A stretch of DNA of 64,000 bases, from assembly GCF_010499245.1 (NCBI RefSeq), contig NZ_JAAGOW010000001.1, positions 3,410,001-3,474,000 on the forward strand, written 5' to 3'. Below the pieces are notes generated by a model. It saw nothing but the letters and a program-made list of their open reading frames with translations. It did no database searches and was not told where the DNA came from. Numbering within the stretch: the first letter of the stretch is position 1; every line of letters begins with the position of its first letter. This DNA is from Variovorax sp. WS11. GTDB lineage: Bacteria; Pseudomonadota; Gammaproteobacteria; Burkholderiales; Burkholderiaceae_C. This document shows positions 46,304 through 55,376 of the stretch, in pieces. A program made the position numbers and the translations under genes.

Positions 46304-46732
46304 ATGGAAACACAGGAGTTGCACCGCGGCCGCTTGATCGATCACCTCCAGCTGGTCGTGAAGGACCTCGCCGCAAGTCGAGCCTTCTACGAGGCTGCCT
46401 TCGAAGTGTTGAAGATCCCGATGGCCGGCAGTGGCGAGGACTATTTCTGGGCCGATGAGCTCTTCGTTTCGACCGCCAGCAGCAAGGCCGCCAACGGCCA
46501 GCTGACCGGGCGCCACCACCTGGCTTTCCAGGCCCAGGACAAGGCGATGGTCGATGCGTTCTACAAGGCCGTGCTCGCGCATGGCGGCAGGGACAACGGC
46601 GCACCGGGCGAGCGGCCGTATCACCCGGGGTACTACGCGTGCTTCGTCCTGGACCCCGACGGCAACAACATCGAGGCCGTGTTCCACGGCGAGGCCCAGC
46701 GCAGCGCGCCCTCGGTCAAGGTCACGTTCTGA
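46304..46732 (+). CDS. VOC-family (glyoxalase/dioxygenase fold) protein
   Basis: This 142-residue protein has two beta-alpha-beta-beta-beta units. LIDHLQLVVKDLAASRAFYEA carries the first metal His, GRHHLAFQA the second, and CFVLDPDGNNIEAVFH the terminal Glu. AAGGAG lies seven bases before ATG 46304. It is divergent from the SnoaL operon and probably co-regulated. The family covers glyoxalases, resistance proteins and dioxygenases; no specific one can be named. Confidence 0.88.
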   Translation: METQELHRGRLIDHLQLVVKDLAASRAFYEAAFEVLKIPMAGSGEDYFWADELFVSTASSKAANGQLTGRHHLAFQAQDKAMVDAFYKAVLAHGGRDNGAPGERPYHPGYYACFVLDPDGNNIEAVFHGEAQRSAPSVKVTF

Positions 46733-46754
46733 TCCTGCGCATCGCGCGCGGGCC

Positions 46755-47210
46755 TCAGCCCTTGGCCGCCTGCGCAGGCTCCGGCCCGCGGCGGAAGCTG
46801 ATCGCCAAGCGGTTGAAAGCGTTCATCAGGCCGATCGCCATGGTCAGGTCGGCGAGTTCCTTTTCGCTGAACACGGACGCGGCGGCCTCGAAAGCGTCGT
46901 CCGGCACGTGCGTGTCGGCCACGCGCGTCACCGATTCGGCCCACGCGAGCGCCGCGCGTTCCCGTTCGCTGAAGAGGTCGCCGGCTTCCTGCCACGCCTG
47001 CACCAGCGCGAGCTTCTGAACCGACACCCCCTTCTTCGAGAGGTCGCGGGTGTGCATGTCCAGGCAATACGCGCAGCCGTTGATCTGGCTGATGCGCAGG
47101 TACATGAGCTCGACGAGGACGTCCTCGAGGCCCGATTGGGTGATGTAGCCGTACACGCTGCCGAAGGCCTTGACGCCGCCCGGAGATGCTTTGGTGTAGT
47201 CCAGTCTCAT
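46755..47210 (-). CDS. AhpD-like carboxymuconolactone decarboxylase-family protein
   Basis: This 151-residue protein has the redox motif CAYCLDMHT (CxxC-x3-H, about residues 46-54) of AhpD-like alkylhydroperoxidases, with ISQINGCAYC and FNRLAISFR as flanks. ATG 47210 is preceded by AGGAG, so it is preferred to 47228. It is 14 bp after a cupin gene in the same operon. Peroxide or electrophile detoxification is the likely role. Confidence 0.9.
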   Translation of the reverse strand: MRLDYTKASPGGVKAFGSVYGYITQSGLEDVLVELMYLRISQINGCAYCLDMHTRDLSKKGVSVQKLALVQAWQEAGDLFSERERAALAWAESVTRVADTHVPDDAFEAAASVFSEKELADLTMAIGLMNAFNRLAISFRRGPEPAQAAKG

Positions 47211-47224
47211 GGTTTGCTCCTGTG

Positions 47225-47638
47225 TCATTCGTTGGTGGTGAGAGGGTGGTCGCCGCTGTCCACGACGAACACGGCGAGCAGCTTGGCGGGCTTCGTCTTG
47301 CTGGCGTTGCGGCTCACGGGGTGGCGCGAGCCCGGATCCTCGTGGAAGCTTTCCCCGGCCTTGTAGACGCGCTCGGGGCCGTCGTTGACCTTGCTGGCGA
47401 TGCTGCCCGAGACCACGTAGGCATAGATGAACGCAGACTTCGAATGGACGTGCGGCAGCGAAGCACCGCCCGGCGGGTACAGCACTTCCAGCGCGATGAG
47501 CGACTTGCCGGGAATGTTGGTGATGGGCCGGTCGAAGTTCGGCTTCACCGTGTCGCCGGTGCCGTGCGCAGCCGCGGCTCCGGCAAAGGCCACGCCGGTG
47601 GCGAAGAGGAGGGGGAGAAGAAGGCGTTGGAGTTTCAT
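47225..47638 (-). CDS. Secreted cupin-domain protein
   Basis: This 137-residue protein has a clear signal peptide (about 1-24, ending AAAAHG) and a single cupin barrel with LPHVHSKSAFIYAYVVSG (the HxH...E-like metal motif is partial) and ESFHEDPGSRHPVSRN with later His residues. It is divergent from the MocR gene and followed by the AhpD-like gene. Function unknown, perhaps a periplasmic dioxygenase or binding protein. Confidence 0.85.
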   Translation of the reverse strand: MKLQRLLLPLLFATGVAFAGAAAAHGTGDTVKPNFDRPITNIPGKSLIALEVLYPPGGASLPHVHSKSAFIYAYVVSGSIASKVNDGPERVYKAGESFHEDPGSRHPVSRNASKTKPAKLLAVFVVDSGDHPLTTNE

Positions 47639-47708
47639 GGGTCGGTTTCCTTGCTTGGGAGCCTCGATGGTGCGCTCCGGCCGGTTCAGAAAAAAGACCT
47701 GAAAACGC

Positions 47709-49142
47709 ATGATCCGGATGTACCATGCCACGATGGACAGTGGCTTGAAGATCGTTCTGGACCGCACGGCCAACACCTCCCTGGCCGAGCAGATCAGCAT
47801 CGGAATCTCCGGCGCGATCGCCAGCGGGGTGCTCGCACCGGGCGCCAGGCTGCCGTCGTGGCTCGACCTCGCTGCGCAACTGGGCGTTGCGCGCGGCACT
47901 GTCAAGACGGCGTACGAGCGGTTGGCCGATGCGCAGTTGATCGTCTCGTCACGGCCCGCCGGCACCCGCGTGGCGGGCCAGCCGGTCAAGCGCGCCGTGA
48001 AGGAGCAGCGGTCGATCGAGACCGATCTGCAATCCGACCTGTACCAGCATTTCGTGCCCGGGCCTGCGGTGTTCCAGATGGGCGTACCGGCCTCCGACTG
48101 CTTCCCCGTCGCGCTCTTCGGACGCATTCGCGCGCGTGCGGCGCGTGACGAGGTGGAAGCGCCCGCCTTCTATCACGACCCTCGCGGCGAGCACGAGTTG
48201 AGGCGCGAGATTGCGGCCCACCTGGCACTGTCGCGCGGTATCGAGTGCCGGCCCTCGCAGATCTTCATCACGGCAGGCTTTTCGGGCGCGCTGGGTGCCA
48301 CCCTGCAGGCCCTCCGCGCCGAAGGGCGTGCTGCATGGGTCGAGAACCCCGGCTTTCTTCCGACCCGCAGAGCGCTCCAGATCTCGCGCCTTTCGACGGT
48401 GCCCATCCCCGTCGACGAAGAGGGCATCGACGTTGCCCATGGGGAGGCGCGCGCACCCGATGCAGCCCTGGCGCTGGTGACGCCGGGCCAGCAGGCACCC
48501 CTGGGTCCGACCTTGTCGCTCGCGCGCAGGCTTCGACTGCTCGATTGGGCAAGGCGCGCGCACGCCTGGATCATCGAAGACGACTACCTGGGCGAGCTGC
48601 AACTGAAGCGCCGCGCCGCGCCCGCCCTGGCAGCGCAGGACCGGTCCGGGCGCGTGATCCATATCGGATCGTTCAGCAAAACCATCAGCCCCACGCTGCG
48701 CCTCGGCTTCGTCGTGGCGCCTCTCTCGCTCGTCGCCCGCTTCGACGATGTCATGGCTTGCCTTGCGCCCGCTCCCGGTCCGGCCGTGCAGACGGCGACG
48801 ACGGAATTCATGCGAGACGGGCACTACCTGCGGCATCTGCGACGGATGAAACGCGTCTATGCGGCACGGAGCAGCGCATTGCTCGCCAACCTGGAGGCCG
48901 AAGGCCTGCATGGCTACGCCGCCGGACTGGCCGTCGTGCTTCAGTTGCCGGACGGTGCCGACGACAAGGCGATCGCCCGCGAAGCGTATGCCTATGGCAT
49001 GGCCCCGGCGCCGCTGTCGGTCTGGTACGGCGCGCCCGGTACGGCGCGTTCGGGGTTGCTTCTCGGTGTCGCAACCGCCATCGAAGCCCAGCAGGCGACG
49101 GCTTGCCGGCGCCTGGGTCAACTCATACAGCGGTTTTCGTGA
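47709..49142 (+). CDS. MocR-type regulator (GntR HTH plus aminotransferase-fold domain)
   Basis: This 477-residue protein has an N-terminal GntR winged helix (SLAEQISIGISGAIASGVL, GVARGTVKTAYERLADAQL) fused to a fold-type I PLP domain. The Schiff-base lysine is expected at Lys324 in SFSKTISPTLRLG; the PLP-phosphate and Asp region is WIIEDDYLGEL. MocR regulators sense vitamin B6 or amino compounds. Start ATG 47709 is the longest; 47718 and 47733 are possible. It is divergent from the cupin/AhpD-like operon across 70 bp, its likely target. The 3' end overlaps the next gene by 20 bp. Confidence 0.9.
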   Translation: MIRMYHATMDSGLKIVLDRTANTSLAEQISIGISGAIASGVLAPGARLPSWLDLAAQLGVARGTVKTAYERLADAQLIVSSRPAGTRVAGQPVKRAVKEQRSIETDLQSDLYQHFVPGPAVFQMGVPASDCFPVALFGRIRARAARDEVEAPAFYHDPRGEHELRREIAAHLALSRGIECRPSQIFITAGFSGALGATLQALRAEGRAAWVENPGFLPTRRALQISRLSTVPIPVDEEGIDVAHGEARAPDAALALVTPGQQAPLGPTLSLARRLRLLDWARRAHAWIIEDDYLGELQLKRRAAPALAAQDRSGRVIHIGSFSKTISPTLRLGFVVAPLSLVARFDDVMACLAPAPGPAVQTATTEFMRDGHYLRHLRRMKRVYAARSSALLANLEAEGLHGYAAGLAVVLQLPDGADDKAIAREAYAYGMAPAPLSVWYGAPGTARSGLLLGVATAIEAQQATACRRLGQLIQRFS

Positions 49143-50634
49143 GCGCCGGCTCCGCGACGCTGCCCAGTCGCCGCAGCTTCTCCAACTCGGAATCGCAGAA
49201 CTGCGAGGACTGCACGCACCCGAAGGCCATCGCCTCGCCGGCGAAGCGGCTCGCCGCGTCCGGCAGCGCATCGCGCCCTTGCAGGCGAAACGAAACAGGC
49301 GCAAGCGGCCCGAACAGCAGCGCACGCTGAAGCTCAGGCCAGCGCTCCAGCTCCGGCTCCACGCCCGCGGCGCGCGCGAACAGCAACGCCACCAGGTTCA
49401 TCTTCGTCTTCTGCGGCTCGCCGCGGCGGGCGCGACATTCGGCAATGCCGAGCTGCATCTCATCAGGCGTCGGCGATGCCACGGCGCCGCCCCACACATA
49501 AGCGAGCCACCGCGCCTGCAATTCGACCGGCGGAAACATTGGCCCGGACTGATCCCACATGCCGACGAAGGCAAGCCCCGGCAGCTCCGGATGGAAGGTG
49601 TGCTTGTAGAGCTCGATGTGCTGCGCATCCAGGTTGAGCGTGCGGCGGATCGCTTCGCTCAAAAAAGGCAGGCTCATCTCGAAGCCCGTGCCGAAGAGAA
49701 TGCCGTCGAAGGGCTCTGCCCGTCCGTCGCTGAAGCTGACCTGCGTGCCGTCGACCCGGTCGAACCACGGGCGCACCTCGATGCGGCCCTCGGCGACCAG
49801 GGGCAGGTAGTGCTGGCTCAGCGTCAGGCCCGCCTCGAAGATGCTGTCGGCGGGCTTGGGTGCGCCGTACTGTTCGGGACTGCCTACCGCGCCCACCACC
49901 AGCTCCTTCAACAATGCGCCGAACTCGCTGCGCGGCAGCGACTCCTCGGCCAGCGCCTGGTAGCGCGAGAACACGCGATGGTCCGACGGGACGCCGGCCA
50001 TCAGCTTCGGAAGCACGTAGCGCTGCCGCCGCTGGCACACCACGACGCGCGCCGCACCGAGCATGCAGAGGTCGCTGGCAATCTCCAGCGCGCTGATGGC
50101 GCAGCCCGCCACGAGCACGCGCTTGCCGCGGTACCGCTCCGGGTCCTTGTACGCGAAGGTATGCGCCACGCCGGCGCTGCCCGAGAACGACGCCAGGCCC
50201 GGCACCTCGGGGATGCACGCATGCTGGAAGCGTCCGCTCGCGACCACGACTTTCTCGAACACTTCCTCTTGCGCATCGTGCCGCACGGCCCATCCGCCGG
50301 GCACGGCCCGGATTTCGCGCACGGCCGTCCGCAGACGCGTCTGCGCCGTCAGGTCGAATTGGGCCGCATAGCGCAACAGGTAGTCGCCGATCTCGCGATT
50401 GGAAGGGTAGGTGGCCAGCCCCGGCGCGTGCGGCAGGTCGCTGAATTGCGTGAGCACGCGGCTCGTGTTCGTGCGCATGGACGGCCATACGCCGCTGCAG
50501 CTGGCGTTGCCGCTCCACTGGCCGCCCGGCGTTGCCGCCTGCTCGAAGAGCACGGGCGCGAAGCCTTCCGATTGCAGGTAGCGCGCGGCGACCAGCCCGC
50601 CCGGCCCGGACCCGATGACGGCGACACGTCGCAT
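49123..50634 (-). CDS. Flavin-containing monooxygenase-like FAD/NAD(P) oxidoreductase
   Basis: This 503-residue protein has an N-terminal FAD motif GSGPGGLVAARYL and EQAATPGGQW. A second Rossmann motif appears as VAGCAISALEIASDL, and GILFGTGFEMSLPFL matches the late FMO ATG-type motif. It probably oxygenates N- or S-containing or carbonyl substrates using NADPH. GGAGG seven bases before ATG 50634 fixes the start. It overlaps the convergent mocR end. Substrate unknown. Confidence 0.87.
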   Translation of the reverse strand: MRRVAVIGSGPGGLVAARYLQSEGFAPVLFEQAATPGGQWSGNASCSGVWPSMRTNTSRVLTQFSDLPHAPGLATYPSNREIGDYLLRYAAQFDLTAQTRLRTAVREIRAVPGGWAVRHDAQEEVFEKVVVASGRFQHACIPEVPGLASFSGSAGVAHTFAYKDPERYRGKRVLVAGCAISALEIASDLCMLGAARVVVCQRRQRYVLPKLMAGVPSDHRVFSRYQALAEESLPRSEFGALLKELVVGAVGSPEQYGAPKPADSIFEAGLTLSQHYLPLVAEGRIEVRPWFDRVDGTQVSFSDGRAEPFDGILFGTGFEMSLPFLSEAIRRTLNLDAQHIELYKHTFHPELPGLAFVGMWDQSGPMFPPVELQARWLAYVWGGAVASPTPDEMQLGIAECRARRGEPQKTKMNLVALLFARAAGVEPELERWPELQRALLFGPLAPVSFRLQGRDALPDAASRFAGEAMAFGCVQSSQFCDSELEKLRRLGSVAEPALTKTAV

Positions 50635-50713
50635 CGTTTTTCCTCCATGACTCATTCTCGACGCGAGTGTCCGTCCAAAACGCCGGCCCTTGCAATGGCC
50701 CGCCGCGCGGGCC

Positions 50714-51034
50714 TCAGTGCAGCGAGGCGCCGCGGTACTCCGCCAGCTCGGTGCGCTGGAACGCGCCCAGGGGCACCCGCCTGTCCTCCAGCCCGGGAAA
50801 GCGCCCGACGATCTCGCCGCGCTCGCGCGCCCAGCAGCCTTTTAGGGTCTCGACGCCCCACCAGGTCAGGTAGGCCACGCGGGCGAGGCCCTCGCAGTTG
50901 CCCTGGGCATCGGTGAGGCTCATCACGTCGAACTCGTTGCCTTCGGTGGTGTAGAGGATGCCGGGCTGCGTGTTGCAGGCGGCGAGCAGCGCGCAGCTCA
51001 GGGCCAGCGCGGGTACGGAAAGAGGTGACTTCAT
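50714..51034 (-). CDS. Small lipoprotein, function unknown
   Basis: This 106-residue protein has signal peptide and lipobox LAAC (Cys20). The mature part has two further cysteines (GNCEGLA, KGCWARERG) and aromatic-rich AYLTWWGVETL. Codon use and a GGGAGC ribosome site before ATG 51034 support a real gene. No family recognised; an outer-membrane-anchored envelope protein is likely. Confidence 0.7.
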   Translation of the reverse strand: MKSPLSVPALALSCALLAACNTQPGILYTTEGNEFDVMSLTDAQGNCEGLARVAYLTWWGVETLKGCWARERGEIVGRFPGLEDRRVPLGAFQRTELAEYRGASLH

Positions 51035-51250
51035 GACATTGCTCCCTTGACGGCCGAACCCATGACCGCCTGGGCCGATTGGGCGCGCCGGCGGCCCGTG
51101 CGTCATCCCCCAGCCGGACGATAAAAGCCCGGTGAACACGGGCCCGGGCGGTCCGAAGAGGGGATGACTCCCTACAGCGCGGCCGCTTTACAGGCCTTAC
51201 ATTCAGCGACTCCTTAACTCTTTCGTAGAACGTTTTCGGGGGCTGGAAAA

Positions 51251-52762
51251 ATGAAGGCAAGGATCCCGCCCACGGGCGGTGGCAACAAGGCGCAGGAGCC
51301 CGTGCTGTTGAAGATGGGCGTCCCCGGGCTCGACGATGTCCTGGGCGGCGGCCTCACGGCCCACCGGCTCTATCTTCTGGAGGGCGCGCCCGGCGCGGGC
51401 AAGACCACGGTGGCGATCCAGTTCCTGCGCGAGGGCGTGGTGCACGGCGAGCCGGTGCTGTACGTCACCCTTTCCGAAACGGCGCACGAACTGCAGGGCG
51501 TGGCCGAGTCCCACGGCTGGGACCTGAAGGGCATCGAGGTGCGCGAGATGCTGCCCGCGCAGGACGCGCTGGAGCCGGACGACCAGTACACGATGTTCCA
51601 CCCCTCCGAGATCGAGCTCGGCGAGAAGACGCTCCGGATCCTGGCCGACGTCGACAAGATCAAGCCCACCCGGGTGGTGTTCGACTCGCTGTCCGAGTTG
51701 CGCCTGCTGGCGGGCGGGTCGCTGCGCTACCGCCGGCAGATCCTCGCGCTCAAGCAGTTCTTCACCGGCCGGCAGTGCACGGTGCTGCTGCTCGACGACC
51801 TGACGGCCGCCGACCAGGACCTGCAGGTGCAGAGCATCGCGCATGCGGTGATCCGGCTGGAGCAGCTCAACCCCGACTACGGCGCGTCGCGCCGCCGGCT
51901 GGTGGTCACCAAGTACCGCGGCAAGGAGTTCCGCGGCGGCTACCACGACTACAAGATCGCGCGCGGCGGGTTGCATGTGTTCCCTCGGCTGGTGGCCTCG
52001 GAACACACGCCGCCGATGACGCAGACGCGAATCCCCAGCGGCCTGGTGGCGCTCGACGACCTGCTGGGCGGCGGCATCGAGAAGGGCACCAGCACGCTGT
52101 TCGTGGGCGCGCCCGGCACGGGCAAGTCGAGCGTGGCGGTGCAGTTCGCGATCACCGCGGCGAAGCGTGGCGAATGCGCGGCGCTCTTCATCTTCGACGA
52201 GAGCATCAACACCCTGCGCACGCGCTGCGAGGGCCTGGGCATGGACCTGGGGCCGTACATCGACTCCGGACACATCCGCGTGCGCCAGGTCGACCCGGCG
52301 GAGCTGTCGCCCGGCGAGTTCGTCCACGAGATCCGCGAGGCGGTCGAGCAGCACGAGGCGACGATGGTGGTGATCGACAGCCTCAACGGCTACCTCAACG
52401 CCATGCCCGACGAGCGCTTCCTGATCGTCCAGCTCCACGAACTGCTGACCTACCTCGGGCAGAACGGCGTGGCCACCATGCTGGTGGGCGCTCAGCACGG
52501 CCTCATCGGCATGCAGATGCAGACGCCGGTCGATGCGAGCTACCTGGCCGACTCGGTGGTGCTGCTGCGCTACTTCGAGGACGGGGGCGAGGTGAGGCAG
52601 GCGATCTCGGTGCTCAAGAAGCGCGGCGGCGCGCACGAGCGGACCATCCGCTCCTTCTCGCTGAATGCGCAGGGCATCCATGTCGGGGCGCCGCTGCGCA
52701 ACTTCCGGGGCATCCTGACGGGCGTGCCCGTCCCGATCGACGGGGTTCGGTCGCCATCGTGA
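51251..52762 (+). CDS. KaiC-like double-domain RecA-fold ATPase
   Basis: This 503-residue protein has two tandem KaiC domains. The first has GVPGLDDVLGGGL and Walker A GAPGAGKTT (45-53). The second has SGLVALDDLLGGGI and Walker A GAPGTGKSS (about 286-294). Walker B-like strands end in VVFDSL and VVIDSL. The catalytic Glu pair after the Walker A region reads SE in the first domain and DE in the second, rather than EE. KaiA and KaiB are absent. It overlaps the downstream hybrid kinase by GTGA, so the kinase is probably its output or input partner. Non-clock KaiC proteins act in stress signalling in proteobacteria. Confidence 0.9.
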   Translation: MKARIPPTGGGNKAQEPVLLKMGVPGLDDVLGGGLTAHRLYLLEGAPGAGKTTVAIQFLREGVVHGEPVLYVTLSETAHELQGVAESHGWDLKGIEVREMLPAQDALEPDDQYTMFHPSEIELGEKTLRILADVDKIKPTRVVFDSLSELRLLAGGSLRYRRQILALKQFFTGRQCTVLLLDDLTAADQDLQVQSIAHAVIRLEQLNPDYGASRRRLVVTKYRGKEFRGGYHDYKIARGGLHVFPRLVASEHTPPMTQTRIPSGLVALDDLLGGGIEKGTSTLFVGAPGTGKSSVAVQFAITAAKRGECAALFIFDESINTLRTRCEGLGMDLGPYIDSGHIRVRQVDPAELSPGEFVHEIREAVEQHEATMVVIDSLNGYLNAMPDERFLIVQLHELLTYLGQNGVATMLVGAQHGLIGMQMQTPVDASYLADSVVLLRYFEDGGEVRQAISVLKKRGGAHERTIRSFSLNAQGIHVGAPLRNFRGILTGVPVPIDGVRSPS

Positions 52763-54294
52763 GCGCGCTGCCGCCCGATCTCGAAGAGCGCATCCTCCTG
52801 CGGACGGCGACCTCGAGGGACGCCGGGATGGCGAGCACCGTGCTGGAGCGCGCGCATTTCGTCTCGCAGGTGTGCGACGACATGGGCTCGCTGGTGGATG
52901 AGCTGCTGCGCGGCGCCGGCGCCATCATGCTGGCCGAAGAGGTGCTCGCCGGCCCGGCGCTGGCCGTGCTCACCGGCGCGCTGGCCGCGCAGCCGCCCTG
53001 GTCCGACGTGCCGGTGCTGGTGCTGGCGCGCCAGGGGGCGGATTCGCGCGCCATCGCCAGCGCCATGGACGAGTTCGCCAACGTCACGGTGATCGAGCGG
53101 CCGATGCGCGTGGCCTCGCTGGTGAGCGCGGTGCGCACCGCCCTGCGCTCGCGCCGCCGGCAGTACGAGCTGCGCAACCTGCTGGAAGGGCTGCGCGACG
53201 CCGACCAGCGCAAGACCGAGTTCCTCGCCACGCTGGCCCACGAGCTGCGCAATCCGCTGGCGCCGCTGGGCACCGCCTTGTCGCTGCTGCAGCGCAAGAA
53301 GCCCGGGCCGGAAGAGGCCGGAAAGTACTACGAGCTCATGAACCGCCAGGTCGAGCACATGGTGCGCCTGGTGAACGACCTGATGGAGGTCTCGCGCATC
53401 ACGCGCGGCAAGATCGAGCTGCACCTGGGCCCGGTGCTGCTCGACGCGGTGATCGACGACGCGGTCGAGCTGAGCCGGCCGCTGTTCGAGCGCGCCGGGC
53501 ATTCGCTCACGGTCGACGTCGCGGGCGATCCGCTGGTGGTGCGCGGCGATGCGGTGCGCCTCACGCAGGTGTTCTCGAACCTGATGAACAACGCGGCCAA
53601 GTACACGCCCGCGGGCGGCCGGGTGACGGTGACTGCGCGTCAGGAGGGGCGGCAGGCCGTCGTGTCGGTGAGCGACACCGGCACCGGCCTGGCGCCGGAG
53701 ATGCTGAAGTCGATCTTCGAGATGTTCGTGCAGGTGAGCGGCACGGCACGCGAGGCGCAGGGCGGGCTGGGCATCGGCCTGACGCTGGTGAAGAGCCTGG
53801 TGGAGCTGCAGGGCGGCAGCGTCGAGGCCGCGAGCGAAGGCCTGGGCCGCGGCGCCACCTTCACCGTGCGCCTGCCCCTGGCCAAGAGCGCGGCCGCGCC
53901 CGGCCGGCGCACGCGCATGTCGCAGGACGGGTGGGCGCCTTCCCTCGAGGGCACGATCCTGGTCGTCGACGACAACCGCGATGCGGCCGACACCCTCGCC
54001 GAGCTGCTGGCGTCGATGGGCGCGACCGCGCTGGTGGCCTACGGCGGCGAAGAGGCGCTGCAGCTGGCGCGGGAGCACGACATCGACATCGCCGTGCTCG
54101 ACATCGGCATGCCGGGCATGGACGGCTGCGAGCTCGCGCGCCACCTGCGCGCCGGGCCCCGGGGCGCGGAGCTGAAGCTGATTGCGCTGACGGGCTGGGG
54201 GCAGCAGGGCTACCGCGACCGCATCGCGGCGGCGGGCTTCGACCACCACCTGATCAAGCCGCTGAACCTGGGCGAGTTCATGGCGGTGCTGTAG
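52759..54294 (+). CDS. Hybrid histidine kinase coupled to KaiC-like ATPase
   Basis: This is a 511-residue soluble kinase from GTG 52759. An N-terminal receiver-like domain (about 1-125) lacks clear phospho-acceptor residues. HisKA follows with FLATLAHELRNPLAPL (His161). The HATPase has VFSNLMNNAAKYT, SDTGTGLAPE and QGGLGIGLTLVKSL. The C-terminal true receiver has VVDDN and the phospho-acceptor in VLDIGMPGMDG (Asp448). There is no membrane segment. The pseudo-receiver at the N-terminus is like those in KaiC-linked kinases and could contact the KaiC-like protein. The kinase call is firm; the partner interaction is inferred from coupling. Confidence 0.92.
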   Translation: MSALPPDLEERILLRTATSRDAGMASTVLERAHFVSQVCDDMGSLVDELLRGAGAIMLAEEVLAGPALAVLTGALAAQPPWSDVPVLVLARQGADSRAIASAMDEFANVTVIERPMRVASLVSAVRTALRSRRRQYELRNLLEGLRDADQRKTEFLATLAHELRNPLAPLGTALSLLQRKKPGPEEAGKYYELMNRQVEHMVRLVNDLMEVSRITRGKIELHLGPVLLDAVIDDAVELSRPLFERAGHSLTVDVAGDPLVVRGDAVRLTQVFSNLMNNAAKYTPAGGRVTVTARQEGRQAVVSVSDTGTGLAPEMLKSIFEMFVQVSGTAREAQGGLGIGLTLVKSLVELQGGSVEAASEGLGRGATFTVRLPLAKSAAAPGRRTRMSQDGWAPSLEGTILVVDDNRDAADTLAELLASMGATALVAYGGEEALQLAREHDIDIAVLDIGMPGMDGCELARHLRAGPRGAELKLIALTGWGQQGYRDRIAAAGFDHHLIKPLNLGEFMAVL

Positions 54295-54303
54295 GCGATC
54301 GGA

Positions 54304-55362
54304 TCAGCCGATCGCCACGCCCACCTTCGCCCCCGCCGCCACGATCTCGCTCCAGGTCGCGTCGTCGATCCAGATGCCTTCGCGCTCGCGCGCTGCGCGG
54401 GCCTTGCGCTCGGGCTCGCCGGCGATCTGCACGCCGTCGAAGCCCTGGCCCGGCGGGCTTTGCCGCAGCCAGTCGACGAAGGCGCGCGCCTCCTGCTCGA
54501 AGCTGGCCTGCGTGCCCAGCTTGCCCGGGTCGATCACGATGGCCAGCATGCCGTTGAGCACCGTGCGCGCCGTGTCGGCCTGGCGGTGCCAGGTGCCGCC
54601 GCCGGTGAGCGCGCCACCCAGCAGCTCGCAGGCCACGGCCATGCCGTAGCCCTTGTGCTCGCCGAAGGTCATCAGCGCGCCGAAGAGGCCGTTGCCCTGC
54701 GGCACCACGACCACGCCGGGGTCGTCGGTGGGCGCGCCGTGCTCGTCGATCAGGTAGCCGGGCGGCACGCGCTCGCCCTTGTTGTGGGCGACGCGCATCT
54801 TGCCTTGGGCGACGCGGCTGGTGGCGTAGTCGAGGATGAAGGGCTCGGCACCCTTCAGCGGAATGCCGATGCAGCACGGGTTGGTGCCGAAGCGCCCGTC
54901 GCCGCCGCCCCAGGGCGCGACCACCGGGCGCGAGAGCACGTTGACGAAGTGCATGGAGACCAGGCCCTGCGCCGTCGCCATTTCGGCGAAGTGCCCGATG
55001 CGGCCCAGGTGGTGGGCGTTGGCCAGCGACAGGACGCAGCTGCCGTGCTGCTTCGCGCGCTCGATCGCCATTTGCATGGCCTGCACGCCGACGATCTGGC
55101 CGTAGCCGCGCTGGCCGTCGAGGGAGAGCATGGGGCCGGTGTCGAGCTTGACCTTGACGCCGGCGTTGGGCTTCAGGCCGCCCTCGGCCGCGGCGTCGAC
55201 GTAGCGCGGGACCATGCCGACGCCGTGGGAGTCATGGCCGCTGAGGTTGGCGAGCACGAGGTTGGCGGCGACCTGCTCGGCTTCGGCCGGGGTGCTGCCG
55301 GTGCCGGCGATGATGGAGGTGATCTGGGTGCGAAGCGTCGCGGCTTGGAGGGTCTGAGGCAT
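54304..55362 (-). CDS. Ldh2/malate-L-lactate dehydrogenase family oxidoreductase
   Basis: This 352-residue protein has the family catalytic motif SGHDSHGVGMVPRYV, the cofactor segment ANAHHLGRIGHFAEMA, GTNPCCIGIPL and GEHKGYGMAVACELLGGAL. Members include AllD, DpkA, YbiC and 2,3-diketogulonate reductases, acting on 2-keto or 2-hydroxy acids with NAD(P)H. As the last gene of a TRAP/UxaA operon it probably handles an intermediate of the sugar-acid pathway. Confidence 0.9.
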   Translation of the reverse strand: MPQTLQAATLRTQITSIIAGTGSTPAEAEQVAANLVLANLSGHDSHGVGMVPRYVDAAAEGGLKPNAGVKVKLDTGPMLSLDGQRGYGQIVGVQAMQMAIERAKQHGSCVLSLANAHHLGRIGHFAEMATAQGLVSMHFVNVLSRPVVAPWGGGDGRFGTNPCCIGIPLKGAEPFILDYATSRVAQGKMRVAHNKGERVPPGYLIDEHGAPTDDPGVVVVPQGNGLFGALMTFGEHKGYGMAVACELLGGALTGGGTWHRQADTARTVLNGMLAIVIDPGKLGTQASFEQEARAFVDWLRQSPPGQGFDGVQIAGEPERKARAAREREGIWIDDATWSEIVAAGAKVGVAIG

Positions 55363-55376
55363 TTGAAGAAGCTCCG

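Noticed and set aside
51251..54294. A true circadian clock locus
   Set aside because: No kaiA or kaiB was found nearby and the catalytic Glu pairs are changed; only KaiC-like signalling is supported.
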